Counted from the stretch's first letter, positions 51,901 through 61,338 are shown. The stretch is DNA of 64,000 nt from Kineosporia succinea (GCF_030811555.1 NZ_JAUSQZ010000001.1:1054001-1118000), one strand, 5' to 3'. Notes: generated by a model from the sequence alone, not told the origin. Numbers and translations: made by a program.

Positions 51901-54060
51901 TTCGGCATCGCCAGCCCCTCGACTGTGGCCAAGGGATGGGGCAGCGACATCATCCAGGGCCTGAAAGATGGCTTCCGCGAGAAACTCGCTGGCTTCTGGG
52001 CGTCCGCCAAGCTCTGGTTCACCGACTCGATCATCAACCCGGTCCTGAGCTTCTTCGGGATCAAGAGCCCTTCGACCGTCGCCAAGCAGTGGGGCGACGA
52101 CATCATCCAAGGGCTCAAGGACGGCATCCAGCAGAAGCTGAGCGGGTTTTGGGCTTCAGCGAAGGTGTGGTTCACCGATCACGTCGTGACCCCGATCAAG
52201 ACGTTCTTCGGTATCCAGAGCCCCAGCACGGTCGCGAAGCAGTGGGGCGACGACATCATTCAAGGCTTGAAGGATGGTGTCAGAGAGAAGCTCTCCGGAT
52301 TCTGGGCATCAGCCAAGCTGTGGTTCCAGGGCAACATCGTCGACCCTGTCCGTAGCTTCTTCGGGCTCGACGACAAAGAGTCGATGTTCCACAAGATCGG
52401 CTCCAGCCTGTCGAGTGGCCTCGCCAACGGCATCAAGTCCAAGGCCGAGGAGATCAAGAAGGCGTTCGTCACGCCGCTCGTGTGGGTCATGAGGGCTGTC
52501 GTCAACGGCGGCCTGATCGGCGGCTTCAACAAGCTCCTGTCCAAGCTGAAGCTCCCGGAGTCGATGCAGATCCCGGAGATCAACGGGTCCATCGGCGGCG
52601 AGAAGTTCGCCACCGGTGGCTACGTCCGGGGGCCGGGATCAGCCACGTCGGATTCCATCCCGGCGATGCTGTCTGACGGTGAGTTCGTCATCAAGGCCCG
52701 CTCGGTCAAGAAGATCGGCGTGGCCCGGCTGAACCAGCTCAACCAGATGGGCACCGACTACGGGGGCGACCCCGGCGGGGTGTTCGTCAACGAAGGCTAC
52801 GGCCGACGAGGCTTCGCCGGCGGCGGCCTTGTCGAGTCTCGGGTCAAGCGGACCAAGGAATGGCTGCCGTCGGTAGACCCAAAGCCGTACGTGTGGGGCG
52901 CGGTAGGGCCCAACGCGTTCGACTGCTCCGGCCTCGTCGGCGACGTGTGGGCGCGGCTCACGGGCAACCCAACGAACCGTCGCTACTTCACCACCAGCTC
53001 GAACCCGAAGACCTTCGGATTCCAGAAGGGCAAGGGCACGTTCACCATGGGGCTCCAACCCGGCCAGCACATGGCCGGGAACCTGGGTGGGCTCGGCTTC
53101 GAGGCCCGATCAACGAAGACGGGCATCTTCGTCGGCGGCTCGGCCAAGTCGGTCACGAAGTTCCCGCAGCAGTGGTTCCTGCCGATCGTCGGCGACCAGT
53201 TCGTCGGCGGAGGTGCAGGCGTCTACGACTCCTCGGTCGGTGGGGAGGCAGCCAGTGGGCTCATGGGCGTCCTGGACGCGGTGGTCGAGAAGGCCAGCAA
53301 CGTCCCGAACGGCGGCGCTGTCATCGGTCCGGCGGTCGGGCAGATCACGAAGAACATCCGGGCGGGGATCGCTGATCTTCCCCTGGTGGGCTTCCTGTCG
53401 AAGATCGCTGGGAAGGCTTGGGACAGCGCCAAGGGTCTCTTCTCCGGCGTGACCGGATCAGTGAAGGACCTGGCGGCAGGCGTCGGCATCGGCGGCGGTT
53501 CAGGTTCCGGCCCGACCAGTCCGAGCGGGAACCAGAAGATCGTCAAGGACATGGCCGAGGCCATGTACGGCTGGAAGGGCGCCCAGTGGGACGCCTTGTA
53601 TCAGCTGGTCATGCACGAGTCGGGGTTCCGGAACACGGCACAGAACCCGAACTCCAGCGCCTACGGCATGTTCCAGTTCATCGACGGAACATGGCAGCAC
53701 TACGGCGGCGCGAAAACGTCTGACCCGCGCAAGCAAACCGAGTACGGCCTGAAGTACATCAAGGCTCGCTACGGAGATCCGGGGAACGCTTGGCGGACGT
53801 GGTTGTCCCGTGACCCGCACTGGTACGACAACGGCGGCTGGCTCCCGCCCGGCGACACCTGGACACGCAACAACACCGGCAAGCCCGAGGCGATCCTGAC
53901 CAACGAGCAGTGGCAGGCGGTCATAGGCGGCAAGGACGCGCCGGTGAAGGGCGACACGATCATCAACGTGTCAACCGATGACGACCGGAAGATCGCCGAG
54001 GTCATCGCCCGTGAACAAGCCAAACATGACCTGAAACTTCAGGTCACTGGCGCAATCTGA
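48964..54060 (+). CDS. Tape measure protein with two murein-cleaving domains
   Basis: 1698 residues. N-terminal repeats of about 28 residues (KLERTERTVRAKLELDAAKAE and similar), a hydrophobic segment near 250-310, long coiled coils to about 640, and then a membrane-active middle. Residues about 921-1124 are four copies of a 51-residue unit. A cysteine peptidase domain follows (FDCSGLVGDVW, Cys about 1321; QHMAGNLGG, His about 1369). The last 180 residues hold a lysozyme-like domain (HESGFRNTAQNPNSSAYGMFQF, Glu about 1552). It sets tail length and helps DNA cross the cell wall. ATG behind AAGGAG. Confidence 0.93.
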   Translation: MAGSQLAYSTLHLNITGDVDSFEKDVDRKLKAIADSLGTKFQERFDEAFERGLGRELSRSVQQATRRVERTAPTVTVNVDADAKQAEDQLQKLERTERTVRAKLELDAAKAEQKLQRLEQTERTIKSQLEIATAKAQLQIQKFTSQEADLQVEVDAGTEGAEAKLREVTERRRIAELELSAKTENAQAKLAQVVRDRKITLEARADTAAAEAQLDFAARDRTVNIDIDTGRAKSAISALTGALGNLGSAGSSLGSLGGAGGPIGGLAMAAGLSTGILAVVGTLPLLATGLAAAGAAGGVAMLAFRGVGEALAEMEKNAESAEDRLQAQKAAADAVKSAQSGLASAQSSLAGSYSSLAGAQAALKSAQAAAAQATQQAAEQVRSAQQGIKDAYREAAEANEDAARRVQDAERSIVDAQRDAKRAQEDLNQARKDAADRLREYKDQLADGALNERQAILDVKEAEEELARVRADPTADNLDRERAQLRLDRTRQNLDETRRANRELQTEADEAKKKGVEGSDEVKDAKERLRDSNERVKDSERALADARDAQRQAQLDGQKAIELAEAALTQAREAQARTAEQNAASIANAQRAIEDSERGVADAQRGVADAQRGVNTALENAAVAGKAQTEAWDALSPAAQRFTKKIAGMREALDGLTAIAATAMFGKLTTALDMFGDNPKLGQGIRDLVEGVGGAIGDVAVKFAQVSSGKEGEQFVGFLKDTLPDAVRSLGDVGTQLARIGAALLKAMGPAGMTLLNDFAGWLERLANWMNSTAGQKELTAFFNDLVPVVRAVASLVADTFRLLWELWPDADALSNIARPFQILSEFLGFLGKFFDEHPDVARNLWQIGQSLSSFGLINWVSSHMDSILGFFEGLSNFDFRKMAGDFSRGGADLISGFAEGIGTGLSSLFANLPGWFTKYVIDPILGLFGIRSPSTVAKGWGGDIIQGLKDGFQEKLLGFWDSAKTWFTQHIVTPILSFFGIASPSTVAKGWGSDIIQGLKDGFREKLAGFWASAKLWFTDSIINPVLSFFGIKSPSTVAKQWGDDIIQGLKDGIQQKLSGFWASAKVWFTDHVVTPIKTFFGIQSPSTVAKQWGDDIIQGLKDGVREKLSGFWASAKLWFQGNIVDPVRSFFGLDDKESMFHKIGSSLSSGLANGIKSKAEEIKKAFVTPLVWVMRAVVNGGLIGGFNKLLSKLKLPESMQIPEINGSIGGEKFATGGYVRGPGSATSDSIPAMLSDGEFVIKARSVKKIGVARLNQLNQMGTDYGGDPGGVFVNEGYGRRGFAGGGLVESRVKRTKEWLPSVDPKPYVWGAVGPNAFDCSGLVGDVWARLTGNPTNRRYFTTSSNPKTFGFQKGKGTFTMGLQPGQHMAGNLGGLGFEARSTKTGIFVGGSAKSVTKFPQQWFLPIVGDQFVGGGAGVYDSSVGGEAASGLMGVLDAVVEKASNVPNGGAVIGPAVGQITKNIRAGIADLPLVGFLSKIAGKAWDSAKGLFSGVTGSVKDLAAGVGIGGGSGSGPTSPSGNQKIVKDMAEAMYGWKGAQWDALYQLVMHESGFRNTAQNPNSSAYGMFQFIDGTWQHYGGAKTSDPRKQTEYGLKYIKARYGDPGNAWRTWLSRDPHWYDNGGWLPPGDTWTRNNTGKPEAILTNEQWQAVIGGKDAPVKGDTIINVSTDDDRKIAEVIAREQAKHDLKLQVTGAI
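51724..52335 (+). repeat. Four tandem 153-bp (51-aa) repeats in the tape measure gene, plus a degenerate fifth
   Basis: Copies start at 51724, 51877, 52030 and 52183, each encoding the pattern FGI-SPSTVAK-WG-DIIQGLKDG---KL-GFW-SAK-WF. A fifth, diverged copy follows from 52336. Repeats of such a unit can set tail length in discrete steps. Confidence 0.93.
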
Positions 54061-54075
54061 CGAAAGCAGGGGCTG

Positions 54076-55161
54076 ATGCCGTTCCGGTACAACCCCCGCT
54101 ACGTCGTCAACGAACCACCGATTCACCCGCCGCAGGCATCCAAGTTCACCTGGACGTCTGCGGCGGGCCGGGTCACCGGGCTCTGCGACTTCGAGGACTC
54201 CGACCTGGGCATCATCGTCCCTCCCGGAGCCATCGGCCTGGGGATGCTCGGATACGACTACCACGAGACGAACTCGCCCACCTTCGACGGCTCGAACATC
54301 CACGGATGGCGGCTGCCCCCTCGGGACATCGAGCTGCCGATCGCCTTGTGGGCGAAGGACCGAAACACTCTGCTGGAGCTATTCCACCGACTCGTCGTGG
54401 ACTTCAAGCCACACCCCGTCCTGGGCGCCGGGACGCTGACCATGACCCAGTACAACGGGTCAGCCCGACACATCAAGGCCTACTACAAGGGTGGCTTCGA
54501 GGGCGCCGACGACGACCAGGCGTGGGGCCTGACCTGGATCAAGACTGTGCTCAGCCTTCACTGCCCGTCGCCGTACTGGCTCGGTGAAGAGATCGCACGA
54601 ACGTTCTCCTCGACGGGCAACGGGCAGACGGATCCAGACCCTGATCCTGGTGGCGGGTCGACGACTCCGACGACCTTCTTCTTCCCGCTGTTGCCCTTAG
54701 TCCTCGCCGGCGGTCTGCCGACCGTCACCACCCCGGTCGAGGACAGCGAAGACGTCACGCTCTCCGCGCTTGGCGAGATCGCCATCAAGAACGTCGGAAC
54801 TGCCCCCAGCAGGCCGGTCTTCACGTTCACCGGGCCGTGCGACTCCGTACGCGTCACCAACATGAGCACCGGGAAATACTTCGAGATCACGGGTGGTGTC
54901 GCGGCTGGCCGCACGCTGACGATCGACACTCGCGAAGAGTTCAGATCGGTCGTCGAGACGCAACCGCCCGCCGTCTCGCTGCCAGGAGAACCCGACACCG
55001 GCGGCATCGTCACCGTGAACCGCTACGGCGATCTCGTGGCGGGCAGCTCGTTGTGGCCGCTCATCGAGGGCGACAACACGATCCAAGTGTCTGCCCCCGG
55101 CATTGCCGCAGATTCCAACCTGAAGATCACCTGGCAGGCCCGCTTCCTCAGCGGCTACTGA
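54076..55161 (+). CDS. Distal tail protein (Dit-like)
   Basis: 361 residues. The N-terminal half carries the features of Dit/minor tail proteins: DFEDSDLGIIVPPGAIGLGMLG, SNIHGWRLPPRDIELPIALWAKDRNTLLELFHRLV, and ALNP-type YYKGG. The C-terminal half is a beta-galectin-like domain (IAIKNVGTAPSRPVFTFTGP). It forms the ring that joins tube and tip. ATG behind AGGGG, 15 bases after the tape measure. Confidence 0.88.
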   Translation: MPFRYNPRYVVNEPPIHPPQASKFTWTSAAGRVTGLCDFEDSDLGIIVPPGAIGLGMLGYDYHETNSPTFDGSNIHGWRLPPRDIELPIALWAKDRNTLLELFHRLVVDFKPHPVLGAGTLTMTQYNGSARHIKAYYKGGFEGADDDQAWGLTWIKTVLSLHCPSPYWLGEEIARTFSSTGNGQTDPDPDPGGGSTTPTTFFFPLLPLVLAGGLPTVTTPVEDSEDVTLSALGEIAIKNVGTAPSRPVFTFTGPCDSVRVTNMSTGKYFEITGGVAAGRTLTIDTREEFRSVVETQPPAVSLPGEPDTGGIVTVNRYGDLVAGSSLWPLIEGDNTIQVSAPGIAADSNLKITWQARFLSGY

Positions 55162-55186
55162 CCCGACAAACCTCGCTGGAGGGACA

Positions 55187-56443
55187 GTGGCCCAGGCCGT
55201 CATCTCCGTGCGCATCCGGGACAAGGACTACCGGCTGATCGGCGAGGCCACGAACTACATCTCGCTGACCGCGACCATCCGATTCAACGAGGTCGGCGAA
55301 TGGTCGATGGATGTCCCCGGCGAAGCGCCGGAAGTGAAGCTCCTCCTGCTCAGCGAGAACCCAGCAGGCGGGATCGTCATCTACCGGGATGACCGGCTGT
55401 TCTTCTCCGGACCCATCTGGGCGCACACCTGGACGATGGATGCGACCACCGGCTACCCGGTCCTCACGGTCGCCGGCGGCTGCGACAACGTGGTGCTCAC
55501 CAAGCGCCTCGTCTACCCCGACCCCGAACAGCGGACGGGCGTGACGCCGGGCTCGAACTACTACCAGGTTGCTAGCACCGACACCGAGTCGATCATGCGG
55601 GACCTGGTTGCCAAGAACCTCGCGGTCACCGCTCCCCTGGTCGATCGACGCTTCCCTGGCCTGACGCAGGACGCGAACGGCCACCGAGGACGAGTCCAAC
55701 CCGCCAGCACCTTCCGGTTCGACCGGCTCGATGAGGCGCTGAAGCGGTACGCGCAGCTCGCCCCGTCGGATGCTGCTGTCGACAGCCAGGGCACCATCAC
55801 CAACCCCGGCGATGAGACGCAGATCCTCGGCTACCGCGTCCTCCAGATCGGGCAAGGCCTTCAGTTTCAGGTGTACCCGCTCACGGTCCAGCGGCACGTG
55901 CGCTTCAGTTTCGACCTGGCCAACCTCTCCAAGGCCGACTACGTCACGCAGGGACCAACCGCGACCTTCGCGGTCGTCGGCTCCGGCGGCCAAGCCGACT
56001 CCACCGGGAAGAACATCGCCGCCGACATCAGCGTGTTCTCACGGGCCGACGAGTCGTACCCAGGACGCAGCGAGATCTACACGGACGGTGGCTCCCTCGA
56101 AGCCGCCACCGACACCACGACCGCGATCAACCAGGTCGGGCTCAACGCTCTCAGCGACGGAGCCGGGCAGGTCAGCGCAAGCGTCGTCGCCATCGACACC
56201 AACCGCATGGTGTACGGCGTCGACTACGACCTCGGCGACTACGTGTCCGTGGAACTGCCGTTCCTGTCGTTCACCTCGCCGATCCGCTCAGTCACGCTCA
56301 CGCACACCGGTGGCGACGGCGAACGAGTCGAGCTGGGCATCGGCACGGCGAAGGGCCAGTACAGCGCCAAGGCCACAGGCACATCAGCGAAAGTCGCCGA
56401 ACTCTCGGGATTCGCGCGCTTCAAAGCCATCTTTGGCGGTTAG
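55187..56443 (+). CDS. Tail hub protein, ReqiPepy6 Gp37-like
   Basis: 418 residues. Family pattern: VRIRDKDYRLIGEATNYISLTATIRFNEVGEWSMDVP, GGIVIYRDDRLFFSGPI, FRFDRLDEALKRYAQ and LGDYVSVELP. These proteins form the tail hub in many actinophages. GTG behind GGAGGG. It is followed after 8 bases by the baseplate gene. Confidence 0.88.
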   Translation: MAQAVISVRIRDKDYRLIGEATNYISLTATIRFNEVGEWSMDVPGEAPEVKLLLLSENPAGGIVIYRDDRLFFSGPIWAHTWTMDATTGYPVLTVAGGCDNVVLTKRLVYPDPEQRTGVTPGSNYYQVASTDTESIMRDLVAKNLAVTAPLVDRRFPGLTQDANGHRGRVQPASTFRFDRLDEALKRYAQLAPSDAAVDSQGTITNPGDETQILGYRVLQIGQGLQFQVYPLTVQRHVRFSFDLANLSKADYVTQGPTATFAVVGSGGQADSTGKNIAADISVFSRADESYPGRSEIYTDGGSLEAATDTTTAINQVGLNALSDGAGQVSASVVAIDTNRMVYGVDYDLGDYVSVELPFLSFTSPIRSVTLTHTGGDGERVELGIGTAKGQYSAKATGTSAKVAELSGFARFKAIFGG

Positions 56444-56451
56444 GAGCCCTC

Positions 56452-57402
56452 GTGGCCAACCCCGGCGAAAGCTCCTTCCCCTTCGCCACCTCCATGCTCG
56501 CCACTGAAGAGCAGTGGGCACGGTTCAACCGGGCTCTCGGCCACCAGGAAGGCGTCGTCAACTCCACGCTCGACCACGACGCACCGGACCTTCAGGTCAC
56601 ACCAGGAACCGCAGGCACGGTGACCATTTCGGCCGGTGAAGCAGCCATCAACGGCTTCTACTACCGAGCTTCCCAGGCGATCACGCTGTCGATACCGAGC
56701 AACGCATCCGGCGCTACAGCCCGGAACGACACGGTGGTGCTGGAGGCCAACCAGGCGACGAACGAGGTCACGCCCAAGTACCTCACCGGCGGCTCGGCGG
56801 CACCGGCCCTCACCAGGGTCATCAATGGCGTCTGGCAGATGCCGATCGCCGCTGTGCAGGTCCCTGCCAAGGCCACGAACATCACCGCCACGAACATCAC
56901 CGACCGGCGACAGTTCGTCATGCACCAGGGCCTCGTGATGGGCGACGGCGACCGAAAGCCGACTGGCAAGCTCGGCCAGCTGATGTACACCCCAGGGAAG
57001 CTCTGGGTGTGCGCCGCTTCCGGCTGGACGCAGATCTGGCCGATCACCATTGAAACTGCTGGCTTCAGCGCCTTCACGCGTATCTCGACCGGTCCCGGTT
57101 TCACTGCGCACTTCAAAGAACACTCGGCCACCGAGTACAGCCGCCCCGCCTTCACCAAGTTCCCCGATGGGCTGGTCACCTGTCGCGGGCTGATCGAGTG
57201 CTCCGCCGCCGTGTCCGCCGACGAGGTCATGTTCAAGTTCCCAGCGGGCTACCGGCCGGGTGCGACCCAGATCTTCCTCACCGCCTCATCCGGCAACAAG
57301 GCGCGCATCGACGTTGAGGCCGACGGCCAGGTCCGCTGCCGCAACGCCATGAACAAGGGCGACTACATCTCCCTCAACGGAGTCACGTTCGTCCCCTCCT
57401 GA
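56452..57402 (+). CDS. Baseplate / tail fibre protein
   Basis: 316 residues. N-terminal domain of the upper-baseplate type (FPFATSMLATEEQWARFNRALGHQEGVVN, GTVTISAGEAAINGFYYRA), a middle with NDTVVLEANQATNEV and a beta-rich C-terminal receptor-binding-like domain. It likely links the hub to the fibres. GTG behind GGAG. Confidence 0.82.
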   Translation: MANPGESSFPFATSMLATEEQWARFNRALGHQEGVVNSTLDHDAPDLQVTPGTAGTVTISAGEAAINGFYYRASQAITLSIPSNASGATARNDTVVLEANQATNEVTPKYLTGGSAAPALTRVINGVWQMPIAAVQVPAKATNITATNITDRRQFVMHQGLVMGDGDRKPTGKLGQLMYTPGKLWVCAASGWTQIWPITIETAGFSAFTRISTGPGFTAHFKEHSATEYSRPAFTKFPDGLVTCRGLIECSAAVSADEVMFKFPAGYRPGATQIFLTASSGNKARIDVEADGQVRCRNAMNKGDYISLNGVTFVPS

Positions 57403-57442
57403 GCCGCCTCTTGGCCGCCACCCGCGAAAGGCCCTCCACCGC

Positions 57443-59401
57443 ATGCCTCGATACCTCTTCGGCGGGTCGCCGGCCGACTTCGCCATCCAGACCAACTACC
57501 CGGCGGACGACGCCACTGTCCGAGTTCAGCCAGAGGTTGATCTGACGGTCTGGAGCGCCCCCGTTGCTGGCACCCGGTACACGGATCTCCAGCTGGAGTT
57601 CGGCGGCTCGACGGTAGCCATTCTGACCACGAGCGTTTCGGGTCGCCTTCCTCGCTTCTACGGTCCCGACGGGGTGACCCAGGTCTGGATCGACATGGGT
57701 GACACCGATCGCTACGTCCTAGAGTCAACGGACCTGGGCAGCATCGTCGATACCAAGCTCGATAAGACAGCCCAGCCTTCCCCGCATCAGCACTCTGGCG
57801 CCGATGTTCCCTCTCTTCAGCGGCAGATCGACGCCACGATGCGCTGCGTCATGTTCGACGATGCGAGCAACACCTGGCCGTATCAGTCCGATGTGACACC
57901 GACCTACCCTCCAACGCCGATGTTTTGGTACGGGAACGCCGCTCTCCCCGTCCAAGCACGGTGGGGCCTGGACTACGTCGACCAGCTCGACGCCACCAAC
58001 CACGGTGGTTCGACCAATATCCCGGACCCGACCGAGGAGCCCACCGAGGACCCGGTCGAGGACCCCGACGAGCCGACGATGACTATCGCGATGAGCACCC
58101 CCGTCGCCAGCATTAACGGCGCTGCGGTGACTGTCTCCGCTGCGCTCACTACCGCGGGAGGCCCGCAGACGTTTGCCCGCGTTCAGGTCGCGGTTCGTGG
58201 TCCATCGGGACAGACGAATGACGTGGCCTACAGGGCGAACGTGACCGTCGACGGAACTCTCAGCCTGACCGGCGGTTTCACCGCTTCAGCTTCAGGCACG
58301 TGGACCGCGTATGCCACGTACAACAAGACGGGCGGCTCCGCGCAGTCGGACTGGGTCGATGGGCCGAAGAAGACGTTCACCGTCACGCTGACTCCACCAG
58401 ACACAGGCAACGGAGGCACCACTCCGCCCACTGGATCGGCCTCCGTCCCGAAGGTCAATCGCTCCGGCATTCAGTGGAACTCTGGTGTAGCGCGCTGGGA
58501 CTCCGATAACCCAGACAACACCGTGAACCTCGCGAACGCTTTCGGTACGTGGCGTGGGCGGTCCGTCGACGGCTTCCTGCACTTCCCGAAGCGCCAGACG
58601 TGGAACGACATGTTCAACGGAGTACCGGCGTCGTGGGCCAACTTCCCCGGCTACATCGTGTATTCGATCCCGCCTCAGCCCGAAACCGAAGGCGCGCAGA
58701 ACAACTCCGCGACGGCCGCAGGCCAGAACAACACGCGCTGGGAAGACTTCGGCAAGAAGCTCACGGCGATGGGCCTTAACCGTTCCACGTTCATCCTTCG
58801 CATCTGGGAGGTGAACGGCTACTGGTACAAGTGGGCCTGGGGGAACGAGCGCGGAACAAAGGTCGCCCCGAACACGGTCGAGTCGTTCGTCGCGGCGATG
58901 AAGAACCTCTCGACGTCGGTGAAGAAGTACGCACCGAACATCAAGATCAGCATCAACATGACGCGCGGTCAGTCACGCTCCGGCACGACCTGGCAGTCGG
59001 TCTACAACCAGCTCCTCGGAAACCACCAGTACGGCGCGTACTTCGACGTCATCGGATACGACACCTACGACTGGTACCCGGCAACGAATACCGGGAACTG
59101 GAACGGGACACTCAACGAGGCACCTGGTTTCAACGACATCGTCAGCTACTGCCGTTCCAACGGCAAGCAGATCGGCGTCGAAGAGTGGGGACTCGTCGGG
59201 GGTGGCGCGGGCGGCGGCGCCGACAACCCCTACTTCATCACCCAGATGTACGGCGTCTTCAACAGCATCAAGGACGTCCTCGCCTACGAGGGCTACTACG
59301 AGGACAAGGGCGCCCCCGACACCCTTGAGCACCGGATGATTCCCGGTGCCTACCCCAGTGCTGCTGCCGCCTACAAGAACTCTGCCCGCTGGGGCTCCTG
59401 A
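57443..59401 (+). CDS. Tail fibre with GH26-like glycoside hydrolase domain, copy 1
   Basis: 652 residues. Three parts: N-terminal tail-binding domain (1-190, with PHQHSGADVPSLQRQ), an Ig/CBM-like beta-sandwich (about 210-320) and a C-terminal GH26-like barrel (about 340-652). The acid/base motif reads RIWEVNGYWYKWAWG, with Trp where GH26 enzymes have His; the nucleophile is in VEEWGL. It probably cleaves or binds a surface polysaccharide. ATG behind AAAGG. It is a paralogue of the next gene. Confidence 0.83.
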   Translation: MPRYLFGGSPADFAIQTNYPADDATVRVQPEVDLTVWSAPVAGTRYTDLQLEFGGSTVAILTTSVSGRLPRFYGPDGVTQVWIDMGDTDRYVLESTDLGSIVDTKLDKTAQPSPHQHSGADVPSLQRQIDATMRCVMFDDASNTWPYQSDVTPTYPPTPMFWYGNAALPVQARWGLDYVDQLDATNHGGSTNIPDPTEEPTEDPVEDPDEPTMTIAMSTPVASINGAAVTVSAALTTAGGPQTFARVQVAVRGPSGQTNDVAYRANVTVDGTLSLTGGFTASASGTWTAYATYNKTGGSAQSDWVDGPKKTFTVTLTPPDTGNGGTTPPTGSASVPKVNRSGIQWNSGVARWDSDNPDNTVNLANAFGTWRGRSVDGFLHFPKRQTWNDMFNGVPASWANFPGYIVYSIPPQPETEGAQNNSATAAGQNNTRWEDFGKKLTAMGLNRSTFILRIWEVNGYWYKWAWGNERGTKVAPNTVESFVAAMKNLSTSVKKYAPNIKISINMTRGQSRSGTTWQSVYNQLLGNHQYGAYFDVIGYDTYDWYPATNTGNWNGTLNEAPGFNDIVSYCRSNGKQIGVEEWGLVGGGAGGGADNPYFITQMYGVFNSIKDVLAYEGYYEDKGAPDTLEHRMIPGAYPSAAAAYKNSARWGS

Positions 59402-59418
59402 CCGAAAGGCCTACGCCC

Positions 59419-61338
59419 GTGGCTCGGTACACCTTCGGCGCAAGCCCAACGGACGTGGTTGTGGAGTCCATCCTCGGTGTCCTGTACCTGTCCCCGACAT
59501 CCGAGGTCACGTTCTGGAGCGACGCCGCTTCAGGTCAGCAGTACACCGACCTGGTCCAGGTGTCCGACGGCGCAAACGTCACCTCGATCGGCACAGATTC
59601 GTTCGGCAGGATTCCCCGATTCTTGGGGCCGGACGGCGTCACCCAGATGTGGGCACAGTCGGCGCTCCTCACCGACCGGCAGCTTCTGGTGAGCACGGAC
59701 CTGGCCACGATTCTCGACGGTAAGTTGGGCGTGGGTGAACCGCCGGCGTCGCACACTCACGCGGGCTCGGACATGCCGTCCGTGCAGCGGGCTGCGGACC
59801 AGACCATCCGGATGGTCTTCTTCGACGCTGCCGGGAACCAGTGGCCGTACCAGGCCGACGTCACGGACTCTTACCCCACGGTGCCGATCTTCTGGATCGG
59901 GAATACCACGGTCCCGGAGCAGGCTCGCTGTGGCCTGGACTACATCGACATCGACCCGCTGATCGTGCCGACCGTTCCAGACCCGAGTACGCCGCCTACC
60001 GGCGAACCGGAGCCGGACCCGACGGAACCCTCGAAGTCCGCCGCGCTGGCGTTGCCGACGATCACCGTCAACGGCGCCAGTGTTTCGGTCTCGACGACCC
60101 TCACGACGACGGGTGGCGCTCAGAGTTTCGCCTTCGCCCAGATCGCCGTCCGCGGACCTTCCGGCCAGAACGCGGACACCGGGCGCCGCGCCAACGTCAG
60201 CGTGGATGGCAGCCTGGCTCTCACCGGCAGCCTCACCGCCGGTGTCTCCGGCACATGGACCGCCTACGGCACCTTCAACCGGACCGGCGGAGCCGATCAG
60301 TCGGCGTGGACCGATGGGCCGAAGGAGTCGTTCGCCGTCACCATCCCGTCCACACCCACACCGCCGACCACCGGTGGAAACGGTACCGCCGCGAAGATTG
60401 CCGACGTTCACTCCCAGCGTTCGAAGCTGCCCTGGAACTCAGGGGCGTTCGCCGCCTCATCGGCGAAGGGCTGGGACCAGTGGCAGCAGTCCGGCCAGGC
60501 AGGTTTCGGCGCCTACCGGGGGCGACTGTCCGACGTGATGTTGGTTTTCAACGATGGCGCCGCCGACTGGAACAGCCACGACACCTTCTACGACAGCTGG
60601 AAGGGCTGGCCAGGCATCTTCGTCTGGACCATCCCGCCTCAGCCCAAGTCCTCTGGTGGTAACCAGGCCACGGCGTCGGGCGCCAACAACAGCCACTGGG
60701 ACACCGTCGGCCAGAACATCGTCAACGCGGGGATGAACAACAACCGGCTCGTCCTGCGGCTGGCTCACGAGTGCAACGGCAACTGGTATCCCTGGTCGTG
60801 GGGCGCCGGCGGTGGCGCCCAGACGTTCATCGACGCCTTCAAGAACTGCGTCAACCGCGTGAAGGCCAAGGCACCCAACATCCTGGTCAACATCTGCTTG
60901 AACTCCGACTGGGACAACCAGGGCGGCATGTCATGGCAGCAGGTCCTGGGCGCACTCAAGAACCACATCGACATCGTCGGATTCGACGGCTACGACCTAT
61001 CCCCCGGCTTCCGAAACGACCAGACACGAAAGAACATCTGGTACAACCGGTCTGGTCCGCAGCGGAACTCGATCGCAGCCTGGTGCCGCGCTAACGGCAA
61101 GCTGATGTCCCTGGATGAGTGGGGCCTGATCGCACTGCCCGCCGAGAACGGCACCGGCGGGGGCGATGACGTCCTCTACATCAGCGACACTTTCGAGTGG
61201 TGCAAGGCGAACAGCGACATCCTCGCCTACGAGTCGTACTTCTATCACCCCGGCAATCCCGGCTGGGAGCACGAACTTTTCAAGTACCCGAACGCTGAGG
61301 CTGCGTATCGGTCATCCAGCAGATGGGGCAACCAGTAG
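59419..61338 (+). CDS. Tail fibre with GH26-like glycoside hydrolase domain, copy 2
   Basis: 639 residues with the same three-part plan as copy 1: similar N-terminal domain (SHTHAGSDMPSVQRAADQT), beta-sandwich and GH26-like barrel. Its acid/base motif RLAHECNGNWYPWSWG keeps the His-Glu pair of GH26, and the nucleophile Glu is in LDEWGL, so it should be active. GTG behind AAAGG, 17 bases after copy 1. Two different fibres might recognise two glycans. Confidence 0.85.
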   Translation: MARYTFGASPTDVVVESILGVLYLSPTSEVTFWSDAASGQQYTDLVQVSDGANVTSIGTDSFGRIPRFLGPDGVTQMWAQSALLTDRQLLVSTDLATILDGKLGVGEPPASHTHAGSDMPSVQRAADQTIRMVFFDAAGNQWPYQADVTDSYPTVPIFWIGNTTVPEQARCGLDYIDIDPLIVPTVPDPSTPPTGEPEPDPTEPSKSAALALPTITVNGASVSVSTTLTTTGGAQSFAFAQIAVRGPSGQNADTGRRANVSVDGSLALTGSLTAGVSGTWTAYGTFNRTGGADQSAWTDGPKESFAVTIPSTPTPPTTGGNGTAAKIADVHSQRSKLPWNSGAFAASSAKGWDQWQQSGQAGFGAYRGRLSDVMLVFNDGAADWNSHDTFYDSWKGWPGIFVWTIPPQPKSSGGNQATASGANNSHWDTVGQNIVNAGMNNNRLVLRLAHECNGNWYPWSWGAGGGAQTFIDAFKNCVNRVKAKAPNILVNICLNSDWDNQGGMSWQQVLGALKNHIDIVGFDGYDLSPGFRNDQTRKNIWYNRSGPQRNSIAAWCRANGKLMSLDEWGLIALPAENGTGGGDDVLYISDTFEWCKANSDILAYESYFYHPGNPGWEHELFKYPNAEAAYRSSSRWGNQ

